From positions 124,001 through 188,000 of the forward strand of contig NZ_JAGTJJ010000005.1 in assembly GCF_028435365.1 (NCBI RefSeq): a DNA stretch of 64,000 nucleotides. Direction: 5' to 3'. Source of the DNA: Polyangium jinanense. Its GTDB lineage: Bacteria; Myxococcota; Polyangia; Polyangiales; Polyangiaceae. A model generated the notes under the pieces. It searched no databases, was not told the DNA's origin, and saw only the letters and a list, made by a program, of their open reading frames with translations. The first letter of the stretch is position 1. The number at the start of each line of letters is the position of its first letter. Shown one piece after another: positions 1-8,461 of this stretch. A program made the position numbers and the translations under genes.

Positions 1-582
1 CTCCTCGTTCTTGAGGCCGATGTAATCGGGCGCCACGACGATGTAGCCGATCGACGCGAGCGCCGCCGCGAGCGCCGCAGTATCCGTCTCCGCGCTCGGA
101 CCGCAGCCATCGGTGAAACCGCTGGTGCCATGCAGGACCATGAGCGTCGGCAACGCCTCTGCGCCCTCGGGCACGGTCGTCGGCCACGCGACGAGCGCCG
201 TCGCCTCCACGGGCTTGCCGCGATCCTGCGTCACGTACGTGAACACGTGGGTCACGACGTCGTATTGCAACGAGACGGGCAGGTCTCCGAGCACCTCGCC
301 CGCGAGCGCGTCGAGCAGGCCCTTGGGGTACGTTGCCGTCGGCCTGTGCGTGGTGATCTCGCCGAGCGCGAGATCCCTCTTCCAAGCGTGATCGGGCTGC
401 CCGCAGCGGGCCGGGGCGTCGGCGAGGGCGTCGGTCTCGGGCGTCCCCGCGATCTCGGGGGCCGGGGTTTCCGGCGCACCCGGGACACTGGGCGGGGGAG
501 TGTCCTCACCGCCGCACGCGGCGAGGGCGAGGGTGCTACCAAAAAGAATGCCGCGAGCGCGGCGAGCGAAAAGGTGCCTCAT
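1..582 (-). CDS. Lipoprotein alpha/beta hydrolase (secretory-lipase-like), C-terminus outside window
   Basis: The reading frame is open from an ATG at 582 to the window edge, so 194 codons are visible and the C-terminus is missing. The N-terminus is a lipoprotein signal (MRHLFARRARG, hydrophobic stretch, LAACGG lipobox), followed by a Pro/Glu/Ala-rich linker. The body then shows hydrolase features: LMVLHGTSGFTDGCGPS, where HG is the oxyanion-hole motif, and a following strand ending VVAPDYIGL. This order resembles bacterial secretory lipases or feruloyl-esterase-like hydrolases anchored to the outer membrane. The GxSxG nucleophile elbow lies beyond the window and cannot be checked. It is transcribed away from the small membrane-protein gene next to it, in the same direction and 65 bp downstream. 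Confidence 0.75.
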   Translation of the reverse strand, partial: MRHLFARRARGILFGSTLALAACGGEDTPPPSVPGAPETPAPEIAGTPETDALADAPARCGQPDHAWKRDLALGEITTHRPTATYPKGLLDALAGEVLGDLPVSLQYDVVTHVFTYVTQDRGKPVEATALVAWPTTVPEGAEALPTLMVLHGTSGFTDGCGPSAETDTAALAAALASIGYIVVAPDYIGLKNEE

Positions 583-647
583 GGGCCGCGCACCTTACGC
601 GTTGCGCCGCGGGCCGGCAATGGCAGCGCGCGAGCGACCTTTCGATC

Positions 648-1034
648 TCAAGCCGCGCGAGCCGCGCGTCCCGATCGCCAAAACAGGACCCCGGCCACGA
701 GGGGCGTCAGCGCCGCGACGAGAACCGAGCCTGCCAAAAGCGTTCGTCCGCAGTCCCCGGAGCGAGCGCTCATCCACCAGCCCGGATGAAGCACCAAAAG
801 CAGGAGCAAGGGCCACTGCTTCCGAAAGCCCGCGGCGCGCAGCCGAGGAACCAAGGTCGAGCCCACTGCCACGAGCAAGGTCACGCCCCACAGGATCCAG
901 CCGAGCCGTTCGGCGCGGAGGATCGCTTCCATCGCCCCCGGACCCGAGCACGCAAATGCACGACCATCGACCGCCAGCACGGTTGCGACGATCCCGAGCA
1001 GGTACAACGGCCGGACGAAGTTCGTAGGACGCAT
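648..1034 (-). CDS. Small integral membrane protein of unknown function (128 aa)
   Basis: I do not recognise the family. The protein has four likely membrane segments, around residues 8-26, 44-62, 74-88 and 100-118. A short extracytoplasmic or loop stretch after the first helix contains ACSGPGAMEAI, and the C-terminus is positively charged. The ATG at 1034 was chosen because the preceding residues of the longer open frame are not protein-like and the first helix begins directly after MRPTNFVR. A TTGACA hexamer lies 31 bp upstream on the same strand. The gene is divergent from the propeller lipoprotein at 1264 and 65 bp upstream of the partial lipoprotein hydrolase, so it could share a transcript with the latter. 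Confidence 0.6.
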   Translation of the reverse strand: MRPTNFVRPLYLLGIVATVLAVDGRAFACSGPGAMEAILRAERLGWILWGVTLLVAVGSTLVPRLRAAGFRKQWPLLLLLVLHPGWWMSARSGDCGRTLLAGSVLVAALTPLVAGVLFWRSGRAARAA

Positions 1035-1042
1035 GGTTATGG

Positions 1043-1070
1043 TGGCTAGCAAACAGACTCCCGATGTCAA
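1043..1070 (-). promoter_or_regulatory. Possible sigma70-type promoter for the small membrane protein
   Basis: On the minus strand, TTGACA (1070-1065) is followed after 16 bp by TAGCCA (1048-1043), and the ATG is at 1034. The -35 is a perfect consensus, but the -10 matches poorly. The resulting leader would be only a few bases long. Confidence 0.3.
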
Positions 1071-1263
1071 GGACGCCGCCCCGTTTCCGAATCGAACCCC
1101 GCGAATTCGAGCTTTCCGGCACCTTTGTATTCTCGATGCAATCGTAGCCCCGATCCTTGGTGTACAGAAGGATGAGCCGGCTCCACCCCGATACCGCTCG
1201 ATCGCGAAGGTCGCTTGAGCCATACGCCACGACGCGGTAACATGGCCCACGAGGTCGACTCCC

Positions 1264-2850
1264 ATGACGAACCGAATACGCGCGATCACGACCGTCGCCG
1301 CGCTGGCCACTGCGCTCGGTGGTTGCTCTTCGCGCGCGCTCCTGTTCGGGCCCGAGCCGCAGGTCTGGCAGCCGCGCGTCGAAATGTCCGGGCTCGGCAG
1401 CGGCCGTGTCGTCGTCGAAGAGCTGCCGGAAGGCTGCGGGGTCGAATGCCTCGACCACTGGGGCAAAGGAGTCGCGCTTCGGCTGAAGGCCATCCCCGAC
1501 GAGCATTCGACGTTCGTGGGCTGGGCCGGCGCGTGCTCGGGCACCGGCCCCTGCGAGCTCATGCCGGACCAGTTCTGGATGGCGGCCACGGCTCGTTTTG
1601 CCGACCGCGCGTCGATAGGGTCGACCGTCGTCGCGTCGCGAATCAACCCGAGCGGTGCCTGGGGCCTCGCCGTCACGGACGAAGGCGACGCGCTCGTCGC
1701 CGGCTCGGACGCCGATTTCCTTTCGCGCTTCGATGCCCACGGCCCCCGCGTCTTTCGCCTCTATGCTCGCGGCGCATCTGCCCGCGCCGTGGCATTCGAT
1801 CCGGAAGGCAATGCAATCGCGGTGGGGGTCGCGCGGCGCCCCGCGGGTGATGCCGCGGAGGTCGCTTGGCTCGGTCCGGTGGGCGACGCGCCGAGCGCCT
1901 TCATTGCCAAGATCGCGAGCCATGGGCGCGTGCTTTGGTCGCGTGTCGTTTCGGCATCACTCGGCGCCTCGCTCGACGCGGTCGCCGTCGACCCGGCCGG
2001 CGATGCCTACGTCGCCGGCGGCTTTCAAGGGCGAATCGCAACCGGCGACGGCGCATTCGACGAGCCCGAGGGCACCGGCTTCCTTGCACGCTTTCGACCG
2101 GACGGCTCGCTCGCGTGGGTGCGCGCCTGCGGAGGAGCCGGCGCGCGCATGACCAGCATTGCGCTGACGGCGACGGGCGAGGTCGTCGCCGCTTCCGCCA
2201 GGCACCAGGGGGAACAGCGTCCCGTGGGCGCCGTCGTCCTCGCGTTATCGACGCAGGGTGAATACCGCTGGAGCTGGCACGGCGAGCCCGTCGATATGGA
2301 TCTCGATGCAATCACACCCTTGGCCGGGGGCGACGTCGTGGTCGGGGGCAGGGTCCGAGGACCGGTGCGCTTGGCCGGTCAGAATCAGCCGCCGCTCGGG
2401 GAATCCTCGGAGGACGCAATCGTGCTGCGGCTCGCCCCGCCCGGCGTCGAGCGCTGGGCGCAGCGCTTCGGTGGACCGGGACGCGATCACGTGACCCACC
2501 TCGGCAGCGACGGGCGCGGCCGGCTGATTGCGACCGGGGCTTTCACCGGCCCGATGCGCTTCGGCGATCATGTGCTCGAGAGCGAGGCTTATGTCATGGA
2601 GAAGCCTTATGGCCGCACGCCGCCGCCGGATGGTTTCGTCGCGAGCTTCGGGGAAGGCGGCGAACCACGCTGGGCAACGCGCTTCGGCCACGCGGGCGAC
2701 GACACCGTATGGGCCGCGTCCGTGGACGCGCGCGGCACGCTCCGATTGCTCCTGGAACACATGGACGTGCGCGAAGAGGTGCATGGCGGCGGCAAGACGA
2801 TCTGGGGCGAGCACGAGTATGCGCTCGTCACGCGCGGTCCCGTGCATTGA
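1264..2850 (+). CDS. Lipoprotein with a B-repeat-like domain and a beta-propeller (SBBP-like)
   Basis: This 528-residue protein starts with a lipoprotein signal (lipobox ALGGC, Cys21). Residues about 40-112 look like the bacterial B-repeat/InlB-type fold: the pattern LRLKAIPDEHSTFVGW followed by a Cys-bounded loop and a closing ATARF strand is typical. Residues 113-528 are made of recurring units of the type WG-AVTDEGDALVAG, AVAVDPAGDAYVAGG and RWATRFGHAGDD, as in SBBP/beta-propeller proteins that are abundant in myxobacteria. It is probably displayed on the cell surface, and its ligand is unknown. The signal peptide decides the start; only a GAGG about 11 bp upstream could serve as ribosome binding site. 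It runs in the same direction as the protease at 3092, but 241 bp separate them. Confidence 0.8.
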   Translation: MTNRIRAITTVAALATALGGCSSRALLFGPEPQVWQPRVEMSGLGSGRVVVEELPEGCGVECLDHWGKGVALRLKAIPDEHSTFVGWAGACSGTGPCELMPDQFWMAATARFADRASIGSTVVASRINPSGAWGLAVTDEGDALVAGSDADFLSRFDAHGPRVFRLYARGASARAVAFDPEGNAIAVGVARRPAGDAAEVAWLGPVGDAPSAFIAKIASHGRVLWSRVVSASLGASLDAVAVDPAGDAYVAGGFQGRIATGDGAFDEPEGTGFLARFRPDGSLAWVRACGGAGARMTSIALTATGEVVAASARHQGEQRPVGAVVLALSTQGEYRWSWHGEPVDMDLDAITPLAGGDVVVGGRVRGPVRLAGQNQPPLGESSEDAIVLRLAPPGVERWAQRFGGPGRDHVTHLGSDGRGRLIATGAFTGPMRFGDHVLESEAYVMEKPYGRTPPPDGFVASFGEGGEPRWATRFGHAGDDTVWAASVDARGTLRLLLEHMDVREEVHGGGKTIWGEHEYALVTRGPVH

Positions 2851-3091
2851 TCGCCCACCTGAGCCCGTAGATCCGCCGTCCCCGATCGTTCTACGCCACA
2901 TTCCCATCCTTCGGCCCCCTTACCGCATTTGAATGGGGGTCCCGAGGGGCTATCTCGAAGACGAACCATTGCCGAGACCCCATTCGCGGAGCAAAGTCCA
3001 CGCGCCTCGCGGGCAGCTTCGACTGGACGACCGTATCGTCGATCGTGGAGCGATCAGGACGTCGGGCATCGTCCATCCCGAAAGGACCGGT

Positions 3092-4738
3092 ATGACGAAC
3101 AGGCTTGGACGTGTATTCGTTTTCGTGCTCGTTTCGTTCGGTCTGGCGGCGTGTACCACCGGCGTGGACGAGGGCGCGGAAGACGTGGGGACCGCCCCGG
3201 CGGCCCTCTCCCCGGATGGCCGGTACATTCTCAAGCTCAGGGATTATTCGAAGCGAGGCGAGGTGCTCGCGGCGACGGCAGGTCAGCTCGAGCTCGAGCT
3301 CCCCGACCACGGCGCCATCGCCGTCACGCTGCCCGACGCGGCCGTTCAAGCCCTCGCCAAGAACCCGAACGTCGAGTACGTCGAGGTCGACCCCAGGCGC
3401 GAGCTCTTCACGCAATGGCCGCCCTATGGCATCTCGATGGTGCAGGCATCGGATCCGGCCCTGGCGAACCTGAGTGGAAGCGACACGAAGGTCTGCATCA
3501 TCGATTCGGGCCTCTACACCGAGCATGCCGATCTCAAGGGTGTCCCCGTCGCGGGCTACGATGGCAACCTGCCGTGGAACATGGACGGCTGTGGCCACGG
3601 CACGCACGTCGCGGGCACGATCGCCGCGGTGAACAACACGCAGGGCGTCGTCGGCGTCGCCCCGGGCAACGTATCCCTTTATATCGTGCGGGTCTTCGGG
3701 AACAACTGCTCCTGGGCATACGCATCGACCCTCATCAACGCGCTCAGCAAGTGCAGGGCCGCCGGGGCGAAGGTCGTCAGCATGAGCCTCGGGGGTTCGG
3801 TGAGGAGCTTCCTCGAGGACATCGCCTTCCAGAATGCTTATGACGCGGGCATTCTCCCGATCGCGGCCGCGGGCAACGGGGGCAACACGTCGACGTCCTA
3901 TCCGGCCGGATATGCCTCGGTCATGTCGGTGGCGGCGGTGGACAGTACCAAGGCGCTCGCCAGCTTCTCGCAGCGCAATGCCGACGTCGAGATCGCCGCG
4001 CCGGGCGTGAGCGTGCTCTCGACCGTTCCCTGGGCGACGCCGAGCGTCACGGCGGGCTCGAACGTCGAATCGGGCGGGCTCGTCGGGGGCGCGGCGCAAA
4101 TGACCGTCTCGGGCGTGCTCGTGAACGGCGGCCTGTGCGACACGATCGGCGCGTGGGAAAACAAGATCGTCCTTTGCAAGCGCGGCGGGAACGACCTCGC
4201 CGCCAAGGTCGACAACGTGCGTCAAGGCGGCGGCGTCGGCGTGGTCGTCTACAACAACGTCTCCGGCTTCTTCTCGGGCTCGCTCGGCACGGGCGTCACG
4301 AGCGTGCTCCCGGCCCTCACGCTGCGAATGGAGGACGGGCAAAAGCTCGTCACGAATTCCCTCGGCACGAGCGCCTCGCTGAACACGGCCCGGCTCGTGC
4401 CGGGCACGGGCTACGAGTGGTGGAATGGAACGTCGATGGCGACGCCGCACGTCTCGGGCGCCGCCGCGCTCCTCTGGAGCCAGAAGCCGACGGCGACGAA
4501 CGCCGAGATCCGCAATGCGATCAACGCTTCGGCGCAGGACCTCGGCGCGGCCGGACGCGATTCGTCGTTCGGATATGGCCTCGTGCAGGCCAAGGCCGCG
4601 CTCAGCGCCCTCCTGGGCATCAGCGGCACGGTCGGCAGCGACAGCGTCGACGTCTGCAAGGCGGCCGGCGAGAGCTGCGCGGCCGACGCGGACTGCTGCT
4701 CGGGCACCTGCCAGAATGGCAAGCTGATCTGCAAATGA
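3092..4738 (+). CDS. Secreted subtilisin-like serine protease (S8) with I9 propeptide, PA insert and Cys-rich tail
   Basis: This 548-residue lipoprotein (lipobox LAAC, Cys21) carries an I9-type inhibitory propeptide at about 44-106. The S8 catalytic domain has Asp138 (CIIDSGLY), His169 (GHGTHVAG), the oxyanion Asn262 (AAGNGG) and Ser448 (NGTSMATPHVSG). Between Asn and Ser, residues about 328-415 form a protease-associated (PA) domain containing the ENKIVLCKRGG motif, as in large fungal and plant subtilases. The last 28 residues hold six cysteines in the pattern C-x6-C-x5-CC-x3-C-x6-C, resembling a small knottin-like fold. The ATG at 3092 is chosen because the signal peptide begins there and GAAAGGA lies just upstream. 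It is likely an extracellular predatory or nutritional protease. The substrate cannot be deduced. Confidence 0.95.
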   Translation: MTNRLGRVFVFVLVSFGLAACTTGVDEGAEDVGTAPAALSPDGRYILKLRDYSKRGEVLAATAGQLELELPDHGAIAVTLPDAAVQALAKNPNVEYVEVDPRRELFTQWPPYGISMVQASDPALANLSGSDTKVCIIDSGLYTEHADLKGVPVAGYDGNLPWNMDGCGHGTHVAGTIAAVNNTQGVVGVAPGNVSLYIVRVFGNNCSWAYASTLINALSKCRAAGAKVVSMSLGGSVRSFLEDIAFQNAYDAGILPIAAAGNGGNTSTSYPAGYASVMSVAAVDSTKALASFSQRNADVEIAAPGVSVLSTVPWATPSVTAGSNVESGGLVGGAAQMTVSGVLVNGGLCDTIGAWENKIVLCKRGGNDLAAKVDNVRQGGGVGVVVYNNVSGFFSGSLGTGVTSVLPALTLRMEDGQKLVTNSLGTSASLNTARLVPGTGYEWWNGTSMATPHVSGAAALLWSQKPTATNAEIRNAINASAQDLGAAGRDSSFGYGLVQAKAALSALLGISGTVGSDSVDVCKAAGESCAADADCCSGTCQNGKLICK

Positions 4739-4748
4739 GCCATGCTGC

Positions 4749-4780
4749 GAGCGCCCTGGAACCGACGATCCAGGGCGCTC
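4749..4780. terminator. Bidirectional terminator hairpin between convergent genes
   Basis: A perfect 12-bp stem, GAGCGCCCTGGA (4749-4760) and TCCAGGGCGCTC (4769-4780), encloses an 8-nt loop. It lies exactly between the protease stop (4738) and the DUF2891 gene stop (4793) on the opposite strand. No strong U-tract follows on either side, which is common in GC-rich genomes. Confidence 0.75.
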
Positions 4781-4792
4781 GGGACGTTCTAC

Positions 4793-5809
4793 TTACCCTG
4801 CTTCCAGTGCGAGCAGGGCGAACGTTGCCAGCCAGTGCTCGCCCATGTAATCGCCGGCCACGTGAGCGAGCCCCGCGGCGAGGTGTTCGTCGGCGGCCGA
4901 AAGCGCGACGGAGCGCACGGGGTCGTCCGCCGGGAGCGACCCCGCAATCGAACGGAAGCACCAGGCCCGGCTCAGATTGAGCCCGTCGAGGTGAGCGATT
5001 TTGCCATCGCTGCGGTCGCTCACGATGGCCGGCTTGAAGAGGCATTCAGGCATTCGGTCGGCCGCTCGCGGCAGGAAACGCGCGAACCATGGGCGAAACT
5101 CGGCCGCCGGAAGCAGGCGGCGCAGGCATTCGGCTTCGATCAGCGTGGGGGAGAGGAAATCGTCGCCGCTGGGCTCCCAGGCCGGGGCGGCTGCGTCGGC
5201 GAGGTACCATCCCCTGGCAGTGGCCTCGATCAGTCGGGCCAATTCGTGATCGTTCACGGCCTCCGCATACTCGGAGGCGAGCGCCAGGGCGAATGCCGTG
5301 TTGAAATGCGTGCCGGTGCGGATCGGATAGGTCGCCTTCGGCAGGAAGGCCTTGAACCGCTGGGCGAAGGCGCGCGCCAGGGGGCGCAGGACCTCGCGAT
5401 AAGAGGCCCCTTCGTGGCATTCGAGCTCTGCGCCCAGCATGAGCAGCCACGCCCAGCCATAAGGCCGCTCGAAGCCCTTGCTCTCCGGGCGGGCGAGATA
5501 AGCAAGCTCTCCAGCGACGTTCTCCGGAGACAGCATGCGCTCGAACAGAACACGAATCTCGGCCGCCGGGGCCATTCCCGGGAATCGCCGCATGAGGCGC
5601 GCGAGCAGCCAGTAGCCGTGAACGCACGAATGCCAATCGAAGCTGCCGTGGAAAATCGGATGCAAGACCCGCGGCGGCAGGACATCCTCGTCGCCGGCCA
5701 TCACGTGGTCGAGCTTGTACGGGTAGGGCCGGGTGACGTGGCCCAGCGCGAGCCGCGCGAATTTCGTGGCCAGCTCCGGGGTGAGCTCAGAAGCGGAAAA
5801 CGAGGACAT
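4793..5809 (-). CDS. DUF2891 family protein
   Basis: The 338-residue product matches my recollection of DUF2891. It has the His/Trp-rich HGSFDWHSCVHGYW at 54-67, then THFNTAFAL near 167, and a C-terminal GEHWLATFALLAL. The predicted structure is all-helical and resembles an alpha/alpha toroid. No signal peptide is seen, so it is cytoplasmic. The biochemical role is not established. The gene overlaps the end of the DUF979 gene by 23 bp and is the last gene of the run DUF969-DUF979-DUF2891. These three families recur together in other bacteria, which suggests that it handles the compound imported by the DUF969/DUF979 proteins. A hydrolase or epimerase acting on an imported amide or sugar is possible but unproven. 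Confidence 0.8.
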   Translation of the reverse strand: MSSFSASELTPELATKFARLALGHVTRPYPYKLDHVMAGDEDVLPPRVLHPIFHGSFDWHSCVHGYWLLARLMRRFPGMAPAAEIRVLFERMLSPENVAGELAYLARPESKGFERPYGWAWLLMLGAELECHEGASYREVLRPLARAFAQRFKAFLPKATYPIRTGTHFNTAFALALASEYAEAVNDHELARLIEATARGWYLADAAAPAWEPSGDDFLSPTLIEAECLRRLLPAAEFRPWFARFLPRAADRMPECLFKPAIVSDRSDGKIAHLDGLNLSRAWCFRSIAGSLPADDPVRSVALSAADEHLAAGLAHVAGDYMGEHWLATFALLALEAG

Positions 5810-6737
5810 ACATCAGGACTGTGTTGGCGAGGAGGAGAAGGAGGGCCGTGGGGACCTGCGCCTTGATGACTCCATTTCGGTCGGAGAGCTCGAGGAGCGC
5901 AGCAGGCACGATGTTGAAATTCGCGGCCATGGGGGTCATCAGGGTCCCGCAGAAGCCCGACAACATGCCCACGGCGCCCATGATCGCAGGATTTCCGCCG
6001 AAATGCTGGACGATCAGCGGCAAGCCGACCCCAGCGGTCATCACCGGAAACGCGGCGAAGGCGTTCCCCATGATCATGGTGAAGAGGGCCATGCCGAGAG
6101 TATAAGCCGCCACCGCGGCGAGCTGGCTCCCGGCAGGCAGCCACATCGACGCGATCTTCCCGATGGCGGTCCCGACCCCGGCCGCCGCGAAGACCGCGCC
6201 GAGCGCGGCGAGCATCTGCGGCAGAATGGCGGCCCAGCCGACCGTGTCGAGCAGCCGGCGCCCCTCCTGCATCGGGACCTTCGGCCTCGCCCCGAGCATC
6301 GGCATCGCAATGGCCAACGCGACGAACACGCCCAGGATCAGCGAGACCAGGGTCGCCTGCTTGGGATCGACGAGCCCCGCGAGCTCGGGCCGCTTGAACA
6401 GGAACGTGCCGAGGAGCGCCGTGGTGGGAATCGCGAGCGCCGGCAGAAAGAGCTTGTTGCCGAGGCGGGCCGCGCTCGCGCGTCGCTCCTCGGGGCCGCT
6501 CGTGGCCGGCGCGCCGCGCCCCAGTCCGCCAATGCCCGCCGTGAGCACCATGGCAAGGACAACGAGGCCGTTGACCACGTCCGGCAGGTACGAGCCGAAC
6601 AGAAAGCTCACCGCGAACAGCCCCCAGAACGTGGTGTTCCTCCAGCGCTTCGGGTTCTTTTCGTCGCGCGCGCTCAGCACCGCGATGACGACGAAAAAGA
6701 TGCCCGCGATGGCGTAAAGGACCCCGAGCCCGATCAT
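5787..6737 (-). CDS. DUF979 family membrane protein (putative permease subunit)
   Basis: The product has 316 residues and about nine to ten hydrophobic segments. It carries family-like stretches such as MIMGNAFAAFPVMTAGVGLP and a C-terminal TPMAANFNIVPAALLEL. DUF979 proteins are always encoded beside DUF969 proteins and are regarded as one half of a two-part transporter of the ion-transporter superfamily. The start codon overlaps the DUF969 stop (ATGA at 6737-6734), so translation is coupled and a fixed ratio of the two is likely. The end overlaps the DUF2891 gene. The substrate is not visible in the sequence. In some genomes these families sit near pyrrolidone-carboxylate or 5-oxoproline genes, but none is seen here. 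Confidence 0.85.
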   Translation of the reverse strand: MIGLGVLYAIAGIFFVVIAVLSARDEKNPKRWRNTTFWGLFAVSFLFGSYLPDVVNGLVVLAMVLTAGIGGLGRGAPATSGPEERRASAARLGNKLFLPALAIPTTALLGTFLFKRPELAGLVDPKQATLVSLILGVFVALAIAMPMLGARPKVPMQEGRRLLDTVGWAAILPQMLAALGAVFAAAGVGTAIGKIASMWLPAGSQLAAVAAYTLGMALFTMIMGNAFAAFPVMTAGVGLPLIVQHFGGNPAIMGAVGMLSGFCGTLMTPMAANFNIVPAALLELSDRNGVIKAQVPTALLLLLANTVLMYVLVFRF

Positions 6738-7411
6738 CGCGGCCCCTCGGCGATCATGCGGGCCAGGTGCCGGTCGAACAACATCATCTGCGCTCCATGG
6801 ATCAGCAAGGCGCAGATCGCCGTGGGAATGGCCCAGACCGAGAGCTGGAGCGGTTCGACGAGAATCCCGTTCTGCGCGAGGAAGCCCTTGATCAGGAGGA
6901 TCGAGGCGATCGCGATGAAGATGTCCTCCCCGAAGAACAGCGCGATGTTATCGGCCGCGGCGGCGTGCGCTCGCACGGTCTCGCGTGCTGCCTCGGGGAG
7001 CGGTCCGTGGTGCGTCTCGGCGGCCGCCTCGGCCATGGGGGCGATGAGCGGTCGCACCATCTGGGCGTGCCCGCCGAGCGAGGTCAGACCGAGCGCCGCG
7101 GTGATTTGACGTAAAACGAAATAAAGCAGCAGCAGCCGGCCGGCGGTGGCCGCGCGGATGGCGCCGATCAGGGTCTTGGCCCGCTCCTGCAATCCGGCGC
7201 GCTCGAGCAGCCCGATCACGGGCAGCACGACCCAGACCACGCTCACGTATCGGTTCTCTTGAAAGGCCTTGCCAAAGGTCGCCACGACCTCGACGGGCCC
7301 CATCCCGCCGGCCAGCCCGGTCACAAGGGCCGCCGCCGTCACCACCAAGAGCGGGTTGAGACGGGCCATGAAGCCCAAGACCACCACGGCGATCCCGATC
7401 AGCGACAGCAC
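6734..7411 (-). CDS. DUF969 family membrane protein (putative permease subunit)
   Basis: The product has 225 residues and about six membrane segments, beginning MLSLIGIAVVVLGF and including LTSLGGHAQMVRPLIAPMA and FFGEDIFIAIASILL, which are characteristic of DUF969. The start is GTG at 7411 with GGGGAGGG six bases upstream. It is the first gene of the coupled DUF969-DUF979-DUF2891 run. The upstream lyase gene ends only 41 bp away with no hairpin between, so all may lie on one mRNA. I infer that DUF969 and DUF979 form one inner-membrane carrier. Confidence 0.85.
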   Translation of the reverse strand: MLSLIGIAVVVLGFMARLNPLLVVTAAALVTGLAGGMGPVEVVATFGKAFQENRYVSVVWVVLPVIGLLERAGLQERAKTLIGAIRAATAGRLLLLYFVLRQITAALGLTSLGGHAQMVRPLIAPMAEAAAETHHGPLPEAARETVRAHAAAADNIALFFGEDIFIAIASILLIKGFLAQNGILVEPLQLSVWAIPTAICALLIHGAQMMLFDRHLARMIAEGPR

Positions 7412-7452
7412 GTGCCCTCCCCTTTTGTATTGTCGAAAAAAACCGAGGCCGC

Positions 7453-8421
7453 TCAGTGCGTGATGGGGCCCGTGGAGATGATGAAATCGTCGTAGTCGAC
7501 GGTTTGCGCGGAGGGCGGCGCCCAGCTCGCGTCGCTGCCGCCGAAGAAGGTCGAGAAGTACAGTGTGTCGATGCCGTAGGTCGCGTCTGCGAGCCGGAAG
7601 AGAAACGCCTGCTCGTCGAGGACCGACTGCCCATCGAACCAGGCCTGGAGGACGCCATCGTGCTCGCCGGGCGTGTTCATCAAAAGCCGATGCTCGACCG
7701 TGTGCCAGGTCCCCGGCTCGAAATGAACCGCGCTCCCGCCTGACATGTAATCGTAATCGTCGCCGCAGCTATTGATCTTCTCGGGGAAATACATGTACTG
7801 GACCGCCGCGCCCCCGGTGCGCCACATCATCCGTGCCGAGAAGCCGGTCGTGTCCTCGACGCAGCCCGTGGGAGCTGAACCGCCGACGAGCCCGGGGAGC
7901 TTGCCGCCCTTCACGAAGGCAAAATCAGCGCCGAACCGCACGCGATAGGCGAGGTAAAGCTCCTGGTACGTCTGCCCGAGCGGCACCTCGAACTGCACAC
8001 CGCCATTGTCCGGGCCAACCTCGCCCGCCGGGTACGTCACCCGCAGGAATCGATTCCCCGCTTCATCGACGATGCTTGCGCGCCCCTCGTCGAGCCCATT
8101 GTTCCAGCTCGGCGCCCCGAGGAAATCGCCCGCGACCATGTCCTCGCTGTAATCCCCGGGCGCGCGCTGCTGGAAATCTGCATGCACGAGCTCGTTCCCC
8201 GGGCTCGCTCCGCCTGCCCCTGCATCTCCACCGGCGCCCCCGGTTCCACCCGTGCCGCCGGTACCGCCTGCGCCTCCGCTCGCGCCCGCGCCTCCGGTTC
8301 CGTCTGCGCCTGCGCCTCCGTTTCCAGCACCGCCCGTGGGCGAGGAGGGACTATTTTCCGTGCATGCGACAAATGACGCCGTGACGAGAACGAGAGCGAG
8401 GGCCGCGATCCGGTGTGCCAT
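7453..8421 (-). CDS. Lipoprotein polysaccharide lyase, PL14-like (alginate/glucuronan lyase type)
   Basis: This 322-residue protein starts with a lipoprotein signal ending SFVAC (Cys20). A Gly-rich linker follows (about 30-75), then a single beta-jelly-roll domain. Motifs shared with polysaccharide lyase family 14 are YRVRFGADFAFVKGGKLPGL, the GFSARMMWR strand, GTWHTVEHRLLMNTPG, and the closing FFGGSDASWAP then YDDF. PL14 enzymes cleave uronic-acid polymers such as alginate or beta-1,4-glucuronan by beta-elimination. The protein should sit on the cell surface, held off by the linker. It lies between hutD and DUF969 with 40-bp gaps, so lyase and putative permease may be co-expressed. The exact polymer is unknown. 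Confidence 0.8.
   Translation of the reverse strand: MAHRIAALALVLVTASFVACTENSPSSPTGGAGNGGAGADGTGGAGASGGAGGTGGTGGTGGAGGDAGAGGASPGNELVHADFQQRAPGDYSEDMVAGDFLGAPSWNNGLDEGRASIVDEAGNRFLRVTYPAGEVGPDNGGVQFEVPLGQTYQELYLAYRVRFGADFAFVKGGKLPGLVGGSAPTGCVEDTTGFSARMMWRTGGAAVQYMYFPEKINSCGDDYDYMSGGSAVHFEPGTWHTVEHRLLMNTPGEHDGVLQAWFDGQSVLDEQAFLFRLADATYGIDTLYFSTFFGGSDASWAPPSAQTVDYDDFIISTGPITH
8197..8334 (-). repeat. Gly-rich low-complexity linker repeat inside the PL14 lyase gene
   Basis: These bases encode about 45 residues of repeated GGAG, GGTGGT and GGAGA units between lipobox and catalytic domain. It is an imperfect GGN-codon microrepeat, typical of surface lipoproteins in myxobacteria and probably prone to length variation. 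Confidence 0.75.
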
Positions 8422-8461
8422 GGAAGGATGGGAATGAAATACGGTTGGCCTGTCAAGCGCT

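Noticed and set aside
2891..4450. Open frame of 519 codons antisense to the S8 protease
   Set aside because: Arg/Asp/His-rich shadow frame caused by high GC; the sense strand carries an unmistakable protease.
8197..8334. Gly-rich repeat as CRISPR or mobile-element repeat
   Set aside because: It is in frame within the PL14 gene and encodes a linker; no spacers or terminal repeats.
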